NCBI GenBank assembly: GCA_903834475.1
Contig: CAILJH010000134.1
Coordinates: 1-52,635, forward strand
Source of the DNA: an uncultured Prolixibacteraceae bacterium
GTDB taxonomy: Bacteria; Bacteroidota; Bacteroidia; Bacteroidales; Prolixibacteraceae
Direction of reading: 5' to 3'
Length of the DNA: 52,635 nt
This document shows, in pieces, positions 44,476 to 52,635 of this stretch (position 1 is the stretch's first letter; every line of letters begins with the position of its first letter). A model generated the notes under the pieces. That model saw only the letters and a program-made list of their open reading frames with translations. It was not told the origin of the DNA and did not search any database. The position numbers were made by a program, and so were the translations under genes.

Positions 44476-47400
44476 TTAGAAACTTACATTGAGTTTGAAA
44501 CCTACAGGAATAGTCCATGGAGTAGCATTGTACCTTTCAATACCTTGTTTAAACTGGGTACTTCCAGGTCCGGTAACTCCATTTTCAGGTTGAAACGCCA
44601 TTTCAGGATCGATACCGATTTTGGCTTTTGTCCATAAAATGACATTGCTTGTATATACAGAAACAAATGCGTTCTGAATGCCAATAGATTTTAATGAAGG
44701 AAGTTTATAGGAAAGCGTTAAGTCTCTTAATTTGACAAAATCAGCATCGAAAGTTGCAGTTTTGGTTAAACCCCATCCATACATGTCACCATACCGGTCA
44801 GAGGTATCACCTGTTGGAGTCAACCATTCCTGTTCCATCGTAAATTTACCGTTGGCATCATAAGATCCGCTAACACCTGGAACAAATGTTCCATCATTCA
44901 ATGTAATTCCGGAATCGGTATATGGTAAACCGCCCTGCGCAGCAGTTGGACCACCTACTACAGGAAACGCTGTGCCGTTAGGACCAAATAAACTGGCATT
45001 TTGTTTTAACCAGGTTGCCATATCGACGCCTGCAGGTACATGGATAAATGTATTCAGAATCCGGTTTCCATGCATGTCCGACTCTTCATAACGCATGGTT
45101 TGAGAAACAAACTGACCTCCCTTTCTCCAATCGATAGTTGCGCTGAGGGTAAAGTCTTTATATCTCACCGATGTATGAATTCCCATAGTAAAGTCTGGAT
45201 TGAAGTTGCCAATTACAGGAGCAACCCTTTTTCCATTTTTCTCAAGTGTTCCATCTTCCTGATCCCAGCCGCCATCGAGAAGTGGCCATCCGTAATAAGG
45301 CGATGTTTTATCTTCAACCCTCAAATATTTTTTATCAACAATATTTCCTATTTGCTCTCCAACCCAGGTCATTGCACCACCTTTGGCATCAGTCCATAAG
45401 GTAATATGAGTAAACCCAGGAGCAAGTTCTTCAACTGTTGACCTGTTTTTGGAGTAAATCACATTAAGATCCCAGGTCCAGTCGTTGGTTTTGATTGGAG
45501 TACCACCTATCGAAAGTTCGATACCTTTACTCGAGATCAAACCTGCATTGTATTGCATATAAGAACTACCCGTTGAAGGAGTAAGATTTGTTGAAAGAAT
45601 CTGGTTTCTGTTTTCAGAAGAATAATAGGTTCCTTCAAATTTCAGTCGGTTTTCCAAAAGTCCCAGATCTAACCCAATTTCCTTTGAAGTTTTAATTTCA
45701 GGTTTTAAATTAGGTAATAACAAAGTGCCTGAAGTGGTAAGTTGTGTTTGGTCTCCCCATGATCCGGCATTGCCCATTGAATTCTGCAACATATATGGAT
45801 TAGTATCATTACCAACCTGTGCCCAACCCGCTCTTACTTTTAAAAGCGAAACTTTAGGTCCCAAATCGAACATGTGATTCACCAATAAGCTTAAAGATGC
45901 CGATGGGTAAAAATAAGAACGGTTTTCAACCGGTAAGGTACTTGACCAATCATTTCTGGCGGTCAGATCGAGATAAGCCATATCTTTATATCCAACAGAA
46001 CCTAATGCGTAAATACTATAAATTCCTTTTTGACCGATTCCTGAGCCAGTAATAATATTACTCGGAGCCATGTTACCTACATTAAAGATTCCGGGAAGAA
46101 TTAATCCTGAACCTCCACTTTTCCCTTGGATAGTACTATAGTTAGAGAACTGGTACATCGCGTTTCCTCCCAAAGAGGCAGTAATATTAAAATCGGTGGC
46201 TTTCTTGGAATAGCTTAACAGGAAATCTGCATTTCGTTCTCTTCTGTACGAATTTATTAACCCATATAAGCCTTTACGTTCACCAGTATAACTTTTTGAA
46301 ATTTTGGTATCCTGGAATTCATGGTAAGCATCCAGCGAATAGCGCGCAAAAAATGCCAGGCTTGGAAGAATCTGATAATCTAATTTCACATTTCCGTAAA
46401 TCCGGTCTCTCTGGAAGCCATTATTCACTTCATTAGCAAGGAAATATGGATTATTTACATAGCTCGTAGGATCATCCAATGTATAAGGACTATTCTGCAT
46501 GATACCTTCCTGACCTGGTTTCCAGTAATTTTTCATGGAAAGAATATCGATGGAAGGATTGATTTGATAAAACGCCTGCATCGGGTTTGTTCCTCTATTA
46601 CCAGCAGGACGGTTTTTAGCACCGGTGGAACTAAAATTAAAGTTAGAATTTATCTTTAGTTTGGAGGTCATCTTTACAGTAGAGTTCAACGATATTGAAT
46701 TTTTATGCAAATCGTCGTTTGGAATCAGACCTTTACCTTCCATATTATTATACGAAATACGGTAGTCAACCCGATCAGTAGCATCAGCTACTTCGATGTT
46801 ATTGGTTGTAGTATATCCTGTCTGGAAGAAATTTTTAGCATTATTTGTATGGTCGACCAACGCAGTTGCAGTCAGTTTACCACTTGCATCATAATAAGGC
46901 CATTGGTAAGCCAACATCCCTTTATTCAACTGAGGACCAGCCCAGTTGGTTTCTGTTGGATCAATGGAAATGTAATCCATATTGTTACTTGGCCGGTTAT
47001 CTTGTGTAAACGGACGCTGACCATAAGCAAATCCATTATTCAAGAGGTTATCAAGGTACTTATAGGGAGAATCAATAACTGTATTAGAAGTGATAGTAAC
47101 TCCCAGGCCTTTCTTTTTCTTTCCTGATTTGGTTGTGATCAATACAACTCCGTTACCAGCTCTTGATCCATAAAGTGCCGCAGCACTTGGACCTTTTAAA
47201 ACTGATAACGATTCAATATCATCAGGATTAATGTCGGAAATGGCATTTCCATAGTCAACCCGGTTATCATTACCTATTTGTGAAACGTTATTCACTGTAT
47301 TAGACATAGGAACACCATCGACAACAAAAAGCGGCTGATTGTCGCTGGTTAGGGAAGACGCCCCACGAATAACCATACTTACAGAAGACCCCATACCACC

Positions 47401-47871
47401 TGTTGAACTAATAGCTACACCGGAGACTTTTCCAGCGAGTGAATTCAACACGTTGTCCGTTGCAACCTTTTGTAACTCTTCACCTTTAACTTCACCTACA
47501 GAGTAACCCAATGATTTCTTTTCACGGGAGATACCCAATGCAGTGACAACTACCTCATCAAAATTGACTGTCACGGTAGTTAAAGTAGCATTAACTACTG
47601 CTTTACCGTTTACAGGAATTTCCTGAGTTGCCATTCCGATAAAGGTAAAAACCAAAGTCGACTGAGCATTTGGAACAGCAATGTTGTACTTACCATCGCT
47701 ATCAGTAACAGTAGCACCTTTTGTGGTACCTTTTACTACGACAGTTGCTCCGGGAAGAAAACCGCCATCAGAGCTCTTCACAACACCACTCACTTTAATT
47801 TGGGCAAATGCTGTGCTTGTCATAAAAGCAAACATTCCCAAAAGGAGCAATTGCAAGAATTTTCTTTTCAT
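44476..47871 (-). CDS. susC: SusC/RagA family TonB-dependent transporter
   Basis: The 1131-aa product has a Sec signal ending TAFAQ. Residues about 24-105 are a carboxypeptidase-regulatory-like domain (VSGVVKSSDGGFLPGATVVV). A TonB-box-like DEVVVTALG (about 113) precedes the plug, with VLNSLAGKVSGVAISS, IRGASSLTSDNQPLFVVDG and GPSAAALYGSRAGNGVVLI. The 22-strand barrel region then runs to the terminal FKLNVSF, with the usual aromatic last residue. It has no STN extension, so it is not expected to signal through an anti-sigma factor. It imports oligosaccharides released at the surface. It is the first gene of the right-hand minus-strand unit and faces a 651-bp divergent regulatory gap. Confidence 0.95.
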   Translation of the reverse strand: MKRKFLQLLLLGMFAFMTSTAFAQIKVSGVVKSSDGGFLPGATVVVKGTTKGATVTDSDGKYNIAVPNAQSTLVFTFIGMATQEIPVNGKAVVNATLTTVTVNFDEVVVTALGISREKKSLGYSVGEVKGEELQKVATDNVLNSLAGKVSGVAISSTGGMGSSVSMVIRGASSLTSDNQPLFVVDGVPMSNTVNNVSQIGNDNRVDYGNAISDINPDDIESLSVLKGPSAAALYGSRAGNGVVLITTKSGKKKKGLGVTITSNTVIDSPYKYLDNLLNNGFAYGQRPFTQDNRPSNNMDYISIDPTETNWAGPQLNKGMLAYQWPYYDASGKLTATALVDHTNNAKNFFQTGYTTTNNIEVADATDRVDYRISYNNMEGKGLIPNDDLHKNSISLNSTVKMTSKLKINSNFNFSSTGAKNRPAGNRGTNPMQAFYQINPSIDILSMKNYWKPGQEGIMQNSPYTLDDPTSYVNNPYFLANEVNNGFQRDRIYGNVKLDYQILPSLAFFARYSLDAYHEFQDTKISKSYTGERKGLYGLINSYRRERNADFLLSYSKKATDFNITASLGGNAMYQFSNYSTIQGKSGGSGLILPGIFNVGNMAPSNIITGSGIGQKGIYSIYALGSVGYKDMAYLDLTARNDWSSTLPVENRSYFYPSASLSLLVNHMFDLGPKVSLLKVRAGWAQVGNDTNPYMLQNSMGNAGSWGDQTQLTTSGTLLLPNLKPEIKTSKEIGLDLGLLENRLKFEGTYYSSENRNQILSTNLTPSTGSSYMQYNAGLISSKGIELSIGGTPIKTNDWTWDLNVIYSKNRSTVEELAPGFTHITLWTDAKGGAMTWVGEQIGNIVDKKYLRVEDKTSPYYGWPLLDGGWDQEDGTLEKNGKRVAPVIGNFNPDFTMGIHTSVRYKDFTLSATIDWRKGGQFVSQTMRYEESDMHGNRILNTFIHVPAGVDMATWLKQNASLFGPNGTAFPVVGGPTAAQGGLPYTDSGITLNDGTFVPGVSGSYDANGKFTMEQEWLTPTGDTSDRYGDMYGWGLTKTATFDADFVKLRDLTLSYKLPSLKSIGIQNAFVSVYTSNVILWTKAKIGIDPEMAFQPENGVTGPGSTQFKQGIERYNATPWTIPVGFKLNVSF

Positions 47872-48522
47872 AGATTAAAATTTATAGTTATTAATAATGT
47901 TGGCCGCTTCCAAATTTGAAGTATAGCTCAAGAACATTCAACAGGTCAAAGATTAGAATTTGAAAATGATAAAGCTTATAGAATATTATTTTTATTGCAT
48001 CATATTTTAACATCCGTGATCATATATTAACATCAATTTTTTAGCTAAACCGATTTAAGAATTGAATAAAGTTAAAATTCAATCACAAAAATGATAATCT
48101 TCCTTAAATGAAGAGCGACAAATCAATTGCCTGTATGTTTCAGGAAAATTGAAAGCAGATATTCATTTCACTATTCTCTGTCGAATATTTAATTCCCTTT
48201 AAATCCGAAATTCGTGCAATATCTGCCAGAAATACTGATTATCAGGGGTCCAACTAACTTCAGTATTCAGATTTGGCCGATATAGAGATTTCAATACAAT
48301 CAAAAATAGAACAAAAATCTTCAATTTACCAGTTTTTTATTGCATGAAACACATCGAATTTTAACCTTTTATCCTTCTGTATAGTTTTATCTGACAAATA
48401 GTTATTATTACAATAAGCTGCTGATAAGCTAAACTATTTTGCTATTTTATCATTAGAATTATTCATTATTCTTTCGGATTATTGTTTTCACGAGTATTAT
48501 TTTCGGGTAAACTTACTAAGTC
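47872..48522. other. 651-bp AT-rich divergent intergenic region
   Basis: It separates susC (minus) and the GH67-like gene (plus). No ORF above about 40 codons with a sensible start is seen, and no tRNA-like structure. It is distinctly AT-rich. A minus-strand TATTTTTG (48308-48301) matches the -7 consensus but lacks a well-spaced -33 element and is 430 nt from susC. A plus-strand TATTTTG (48435-48441) is one base short. A long susC leader or regulator site is plausible but not demonstrated. Confidence 0.5.
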
Positions 48523-50955
48523 ATGGAACGATACCAAATAGCAGTTACACTTTTTTTATTCATTGCCATATCTTCTGCCGGTTTTGGCCAGTCAGCAGAC
48601 TTTTCCAATGCATCGATACTTTTTCCTGAGAAGAAAAATTTTCATATAGCAAAAGCCGTTCAGGTTTTGAGTGAGGAAATTCAAAAACGAACAAACCTTG
48701 ACCTTCCGCTTACTGAAAAATATTCATTGAAAGGAAGACCCGTCATCGTTGTTGGTGTGGAAGCCCAAATGAATAAAATTCCGGAAACTTTTACCGCTGC
48801 ATTAAATAAGCTTCCGGATACCGGAAAGGACGGCTATAAAATTATTCTTCCTGATAATCACACGATTGTCATTGCAGGTCACGATGAACGGGGTGCACTT
48901 TACGGTGTTGGTCGTTTGTTGAGGCAGGCAGAACTGCGTAACGGACAAATTCTTATTCCCGGAGATTTAAATATTTCTTCCACACCAATGTATCCGATTC
49001 GTGGTCACCAGATGGGTTACCGCCCCAAAACCAATGCCTACGATGCCTGGACAGTTGCCCAATACGACCGGTATATACGCGATCTGGCCATCTTCGGAGC
49101 CAACAGCATTGAAATTATGCCACCCCGCACAGACGACGACGCCACCAGCGTCAACATGAAAATGCCAGCCATTCAGATGATTGCCGAGCAATCGCGCATT
49201 TGCAAGGAATATGGGCTGGACGTCTGGATGTGGTATCCAAACATGGGGAAGGATTACACTTCACCCGATTCCATACGAAAAGAACTGGACGAACGGGAAA
49301 AGGTATTCAGTGTACTTCCCAAACTGGATGCACTTTTTGTTCCGGCGGGCGATCCGGGCGATCTGGAACCGGATGTACTTTTTAGCTGGCTCGAAAAAGA
49401 AGCCGTGGTGCTGCACAAATACCACCCGAATGCTAAAATTTGGGTTTCACCACAGGTTTTTAAACCAAGTAAAGAATGGTACCGGAAATTTTACGAGCAC
49501 GTCAACCGGCAATACGACTGGTTTGGAGGGATCGTTTACGGACCATGGATAAAAACTCCGCTTCCTGAAGTCAAAAAACTGATCAATCCATCGGTTGCCA
49601 TCCGACTTTATCCGGATATCACGCACAGTTACAGTTGCCAGTATCCCGTACCGGATTGGGACATCGCTTTTGCCATGACTCTGGGCCGGGAATGCATCAA
49701 TCCTCGTCCTGAAGATGAGAAGTACATCCACAACTTATATGCTTCTTTAGCTAACGGAAGCATCAGCTATTCGGAAGGCACCAATGATGATGTGAATAAA
49801 TTCGTTTGGAGCGATCAGGATTGGAATCCAAAAAAACCAGTTTTGGAAACACTTCGCGATTATTCACGCTATTTTATCGGACCTGATTTCACCGAAGGAG
49901 TAGCGCAGGGATTGATCGCTCTTGAACGGAATTTCCGCGGACCGCTTTTATCGAATGAGCAGGTACAGCGCACCTTTCAACAATGGCAGGATATGGAGAA
50001 AAATGCTCCTTCAGGTGTTCTGAGTAATCCACGCTTTCAAAGCGGATTGATCAGAGCATATTTCGATGCCTATACTCAGCGGAGGCTAATTTATGAAACT
50101 TCACTCGAACGTGAAGCCAGGAATATTCTTGAAAACTCGAAAGCGGCCGGTTCAAAAACTTCAATCGCCGAAGCCCAAAATACGCTCGCTCTCGCTCATG
50201 AAAAGCCGGTTTCTCATGAATTAAAAGAACGATGTCTGGCTTTAGCTGATTCGTTATTCCGAAGTTTTGGAGCACAATTGACCGTTGAAAAGCACCATGC
50301 CATGAGCGGAAGGGGAAATTTCATCGACAACCTTGACATTCCGCTGAACGATGCACTTTGGATTCTCGATCAGCTGAACCGGATTGAAAAACTAATCACC
50401 GAACCGGAACGACTGGCGGCAATCGACCGGATGTTGCACCGCACCGATCCCGGTCCCGGTGGATTTTATGACAACTTTGGAAATCCGGAAGCATGGAAAC
50501 GGGTCAAAGCAAAAAAGACATGGAAAGAAGATCCCGGAAGTCTGGAATCACCACGGGTGAGCTTTGGCGTTGGACTTTCCGGAGTGGATTGGGTACACGA
50601 AATTGTTGCCAAAGGTTTTGAAGGTCAGACAACGCCTTTGGCATGGATGAATCAGATCAACACCTTATATGATACTCCGCTCGAAATGGAATACGACAAT
50701 CTGGATCCTCATGCTGAATACACTTTGAAAATTGCCTATACCGGCCGGTTCCGTTCCAACATGAAATTGGTTGCCGATGGAGTGATGATTCACAATTTCA
50801 TCCGCATGGGAACTCAGCCTTTGTTTGAATTTCAACTTCCGAAGGAAATAACTAAAGACGGAAAGGTAACATTCACCTGGACCTGCGGTGATGATACCAA
50901 AGGCGAAGGCGAACGCGGCTCGCAGGTTGCTGAAATCTGGCTGATCAGGAAATAA
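48523..50955 (+). CDS. GH67/GH20-like exported protein, probable glycosidase (paralogue of 7406)
   Basis: The 810-aa product has a Sec signal ending SAGFGQ. The N-terminal GH67N/GH20b-like domain (about 25-155) ends DERGALYGVGRLL. The barrel opens YPIRGHQMGYRPK and carries GANSIEIMPP, LFVPAGDPGDLEP, YPDITHSYSCQYPVPDWD, GRECINPRP and ISYSEGTNDDVNKFVW. A helical region and a C-terminal sandwich (YDNLDPHAEYTLKIAYTG, GERGSQVAEIWLIRK) follow. Every landmark has a counterpart in the lipoprotein at 7406, but this one lacks a lipobox and should be periplasmic or secreted. Conserved acidic residues in GDPGD, GRE and DDVNK are candidate catalytic positions. Activity unknown; acting on an acidic or N-acetyl sugar is a guess from the fold. 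Confidence 0.83.
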   Translation: MERYQIAVTLFLFIAISSAGFGQSADFSNASILFPEKKNFHIAKAVQVLSEEIQKRTNLDLPLTEKYSLKGRPVIVVGVEAQMNKIPETFTAALNKLPDTGKDGYKIILPDNHTIVIAGHDERGALYGVGRLLRQAELRNGQILIPGDLNISSTPMYPIRGHQMGYRPKTNAYDAWTVAQYDRYIRDLAIFGANSIEIMPPRTDDDATSVNMKMPAIQMIAEQSRICKEYGLDVWMWYPNMGKDYTSPDSIRKELDEREKVFSVLPKLDALFVPAGDPGDLEPDVLFSWLEKEAVVLHKYHPNAKIWVSPQVFKPSKEWYRKFYEHVNRQYDWFGGIVYGPWIKTPLPEVKKLINPSVAIRLYPDITHSYSCQYPVPDWDIAFAMTLGRECINPRPEDEKYIHNLYASLANGSISYSEGTNDDVNKFVWSDQDWNPKKPVLETLRDYSRYFIGPDFTEGVAQGLIALERNFRGPLLSNEQVQRTFQQWQDMEKNAPSGVLSNPRFQSGLIRAYFDAYTQRRLIYETSLEREARNILENSKAAGSKTSIAEAQNTLALAHEKPVSHELKERCLALADSLFRSFGAQLTVEKHHAMSGRGNFIDNLDIPLNDALWILDQLNRIEKLITEPERLAAIDRMLHRTDPGPGGFYDNFGNPEAWKRVKAKKTWKEDPGSLESPRVSFGVGLSGVDWVHEIVAKGFEGQTTPLAWMNQINTLYDTPLEMEYDNLDPHAEYTLKIAYTGRFRSNMKLVADGVMIHNFIRMGTQPLFEFQLPKEITKDGKVTFTWTCGDDTKGEGERGSQVAEIWLIRK

Positions 50956-50980
50956 CGGATCAATCGGTTATTGGGATTTT

Positions 50981-51114
50981 ATCAATAGCCGAAGCCTTCA
51001 GGCTTCGAAAAAAAGTGAATCGAATAAAGGCTTTAGCCCAAAAGGTTTTCAATTTTGGCTAAAGCCAATACAAGACGGAATCTTTTCAACGGCATAAATG
51101 CCGTTGCTATTGAT
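50981..51114. repeat. 134-bp MITE-like element with three hairpins
   Basis: Perfect 9-bp terminal inverted repeats ATCAATAGC (50981-50989) and GCTATTGAT (51106-51114) enclose three hairpins. These are GAAGCC-ttca-GGCTTC, GGCTTTAGCCcAAAA paired with TTTTGGCTAAAGCC, and CAACGGCA-taaa-TGCCGTTG. There is no coding capacity. The hairpin series could also slow transcription between the GH67-like and DUF4838 genes. Confidence 0.7.
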
Positions 51115-51178
51115 TATCTCCAAATAACCGAAAGTTCAGAAAATAATGGAATGATATCTAGCACATAAAGAATACACT

Positions 51179-52635
51179 ATGAACCGAAAATTTATCCTCT
51201 GCATCTTGATTTCTATTTTCCTTTTCGGAACAATAGATGCTCAGCAACTATCACCGCAACCCGCTGTTTCCGGGCAATGGCTCAAAACGTGGTTTTTGTG
51301 CGGACCAATTCCCCTAAAAGTGCCGGCCAATCCTGCCGAAACATACAGTCATCTGGCTGGTTTTGATACCGACTACCTGGTAAAATCCGGTGGTGAGCAA
51401 AACCTTTCGGTCAAAACAGGAGATTTGGTAAAATACTCCGGCGGATCGGCAAAATGGAAGCTCTACAATTCTCCGGATTCGATTATTGATCTGGATAAAG
51501 CCGTTTCAAAGGCTGATCCGGTTTTTGCATATGCCTATACTGAAATTCAGGCCAGAGAAGACAAAGTCTGGTTTATTGGTTTTGGTACAAACGATGGCGG
51601 AAAGCTTTGGGTAAACGGCCTGAATTTTTGGGACTTTCAGGAACCACGCGGAATTTCGGTTGACGGAGATATGATTCCGGTTTTGCTGAAAAAAGGAAAA
51701 AACACCTTGCTTTTTAAAATTGAAGAACGCGGCAATCGTTGGGGTTTTTGTGCCCGTTTTCTGACATTTTCAACTGAAAAACTGGCTGCAAGAACTGATC
51801 TTTTCAGGATTACAACAGATGAGAAAGGTGAATCTGCCATTGCTTCTGCTTATGTGGCACCTGTACTTCAACAATTGATTCAAAATCTGAACATTGAAAT
51901 CATCAATCATCAAAACACTTCGGTGCTGAAAGAGGATCGTTCGACCAATTTCACCGGAAAGTTGGATATAAAATCAGACCGGTACCAATCCTATGATGCG
52001 GTTCTGAACATTCAGTTTAAAGATGGAAATAAAATTGAACAGAAATATTCACTCTTCGCCGGAAAACGCGAAAAATACAATCTGTTTTCAGATCAGAAAT
52101 CTGACTACCGGATTGCAATCAGCAAACAGGCATCCGAATCGGAACAATGGGCTGCGAAAGAACTTCAGCATTGGCTGAAAGAAATTGGCGGTGCCGAATT
52201 GCCCATTCAGGATCTGAATCAAGCTTTTGCAGGTCATCAGATTATTATTGGCTACAACGAACTGGTCAAAGCCGAAACCGGTGAAAATGCTCCGGCTGAT
52301 CTGGATGAATCGTTCCGTTATTTCAATTCAGGAGCGGATATCCTGATATATGGTGGGAAAATGCGAGGAACGATGTATGGAGTCATGGCTTTTCTTGAAA
52401 ATGAGTTGGGTTGTCGCTGGTACACTAAGGAAGTATGCGTGATTCCAAAGCGAAAGGAGTTTAGTTTCAATTGGCTCGATCATTCTGAAAAACCTGGAAT
52501 ACGCGTTCGGAATGATTTCTATTTTGAAGCTTTTGATCCCATCTGGGCTGCCCGAAACCGGATGAATGGAACGCTGGGATTCAGTGAATCCCGAAAACAA
52601 CCCGGTGGAATGGAGAGTTACTGGGCCGTGCATAC
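51179..52635 (+). CDS. DUF4838-type protein, 3' end beyond window
   Basis: The ATG at 51179 opens a frame that stays open to the right edge (485 complete codons). It begins with a Sec signal (FLFGTIDAQQ). Residues about 35-200 form a beta-sandwich (WLKTWFLCGPIPLKVPA, FGTNDGGKLWVNGLNF), probably galactose-binding-like. Residues about 305-430 resemble the GH67N/GH20b accessory fold (SEQWAAKELQHWLKEIGG, RGTMYGVMAFLENELGCRWY). The segment from about 450 (KPGIRVRNDFYFEAFDPIWA) is the start of a DUF4838 region, a barrel found in Bacteroidota and Planctomycetes glycan loci. No activity is established that I can name. It is co-directional with the GH67-like gene after 223 bp and probably completes the same unit. 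Confidence 0.82.
   Translation, partial: MNRKFILCILISIFLFGTIDAQQLSPQPAVSGQWLKTWFLCGPIPLKVPANPAETYSHLAGFDTDYLVKSGGEQNLSVKTGDLVKYSGGSAKWKLYNSPDSIIDLDKAVSKADPVFAYAYTEIQAREDKVWFIGFGTNDGGKLWVNGLNFWDFQEPRGISVDGDMIPVLLKKGKNTLLFKIEERGNRWGFCARFLTFSTEKLAARTDLFRITTDEKGESAIASAYVAPVLQQLIQNLNIEIINHQNTSVLKEDRSTNFTGKLDIKSDRYQSYDAVLNIQFKDGNKIEQKYSLFAGKREKYNLFSDQKSDYRIAISKQASESEQWAAKELQHWLKEIGGAELPIQDLNQAFAGHQIIIGYNELVKAETGENAPADLDESFRYFNSGADILIYGGKMRGTMYGVMAFLENELGCRWYTKEVCVIPKRKEFSFNWLDHSEKPGIRVRNDFYFEAFDPIWAARNRMNGTLGFSESRKQPGGMESYWAVH

Noticed and set aside
48301-48308. TATTTTTG on the minus strand as the susC promoter
   Set aside because: It matches the -7 element but is about 430 nt from susC and lacks a correctly spaced -33 element.
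1-52635. CRISPR arrays, tRNA or rRNA genes, insertion sequences
   Set aside because: No regularly spaced direct repeats, no clover-leaf-like or rRNA-like sequence and no transposase were seen on either strand.

Overview
The window reads as part of a large glycan- or glycoside-utilisation locus (polysaccharide utilisation locus, PUL) from a member of the Bacteroidota. The evidence is a SusC/SusD pair, Bacteroidota-type lipoproteins (signal peptide, Cys, then charged or polar residues), a type IX secretion (T9SS) C-terminal sorting domain, four Tat-signal proteins, and short palindromic intergenic repeats. A Bacteroidales/Marinilabiliales-like environmental organism fits, but no rRNA or housekeeping gene is present to settle it. 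I found no tRNA, rRNA, CRISPR array, transposase or transcriptional regulator.

Layout. (1) Positions 1-17133, minus strand, read right to left: a 1027-aa beta-helix protein, a Tat Gfo/Idh/MocA oxidoreductase, a ceramidase-like protein, a Tat protein of unknown function, a GH67-like lipoprotein, a Tat pectate-lyase-fold protein, a DapA-like gene broken by an in-frame stop, a URO-D-family methyltransferase-like gene, a propeller/alpha-helical toroid protein, a DUF1080 lipoprotein, and the first codons of one more gene. (2) 17395-24453, plus strand: GH106, GH78 and a GH43-like beta-propeller protein, a rhamnoside-cutting unit. (3) 24491-47871, minus strand, read right to left: SusC, SusD, two tandem terminators, a second propeller/toroid protein, a polytopic membrane protein, two metallophosphoesterases, a second Gfo/Idh/MocA protein, a third propeller/toroid protein, GH92, and a very large FG-GAP/ASPIC/haloperoxidase/T9SS protein. 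(4) 48523-52635, plus strand: a second GH67-like protein and a truncated DUF4838 protein.

How it may work (inference). SusCD would import oligosaccharides or glycosides. GH78 and GH106 would remove alpha-L-rhamnose and GH92 alpha-mannose. The Gfo/Idh/MocA and DUF1080 proteins match the parts of the 3-keto-glycoside route, in which C3 oxidation is followed by elimination or hydrolysis. The remaining exported proteins (three propeller/toroid paralogues, two GH67-like paralogues, the Tat protein of unknown function, the ceramidase-like protein) have no function I can name and are the best candidates for new enzymology. No sulfatase or classical ulvan or alginate lyase is present, so a sulfated algal polysaccharide is not indicated. 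A rhamnose-rich plant or microbial glycan, or rhamnosylated small molecules, fits better.

Almost every product is predicted to be exported. The only clear cytoplasmic pair is the DapA-like/URO-D module, whose DapA-like member carries a premature stop codon. Intergenic regions are rich in palindromic repeats, including a roughly 71-bp repeat present three times around the pectate-lyase-fold gene.
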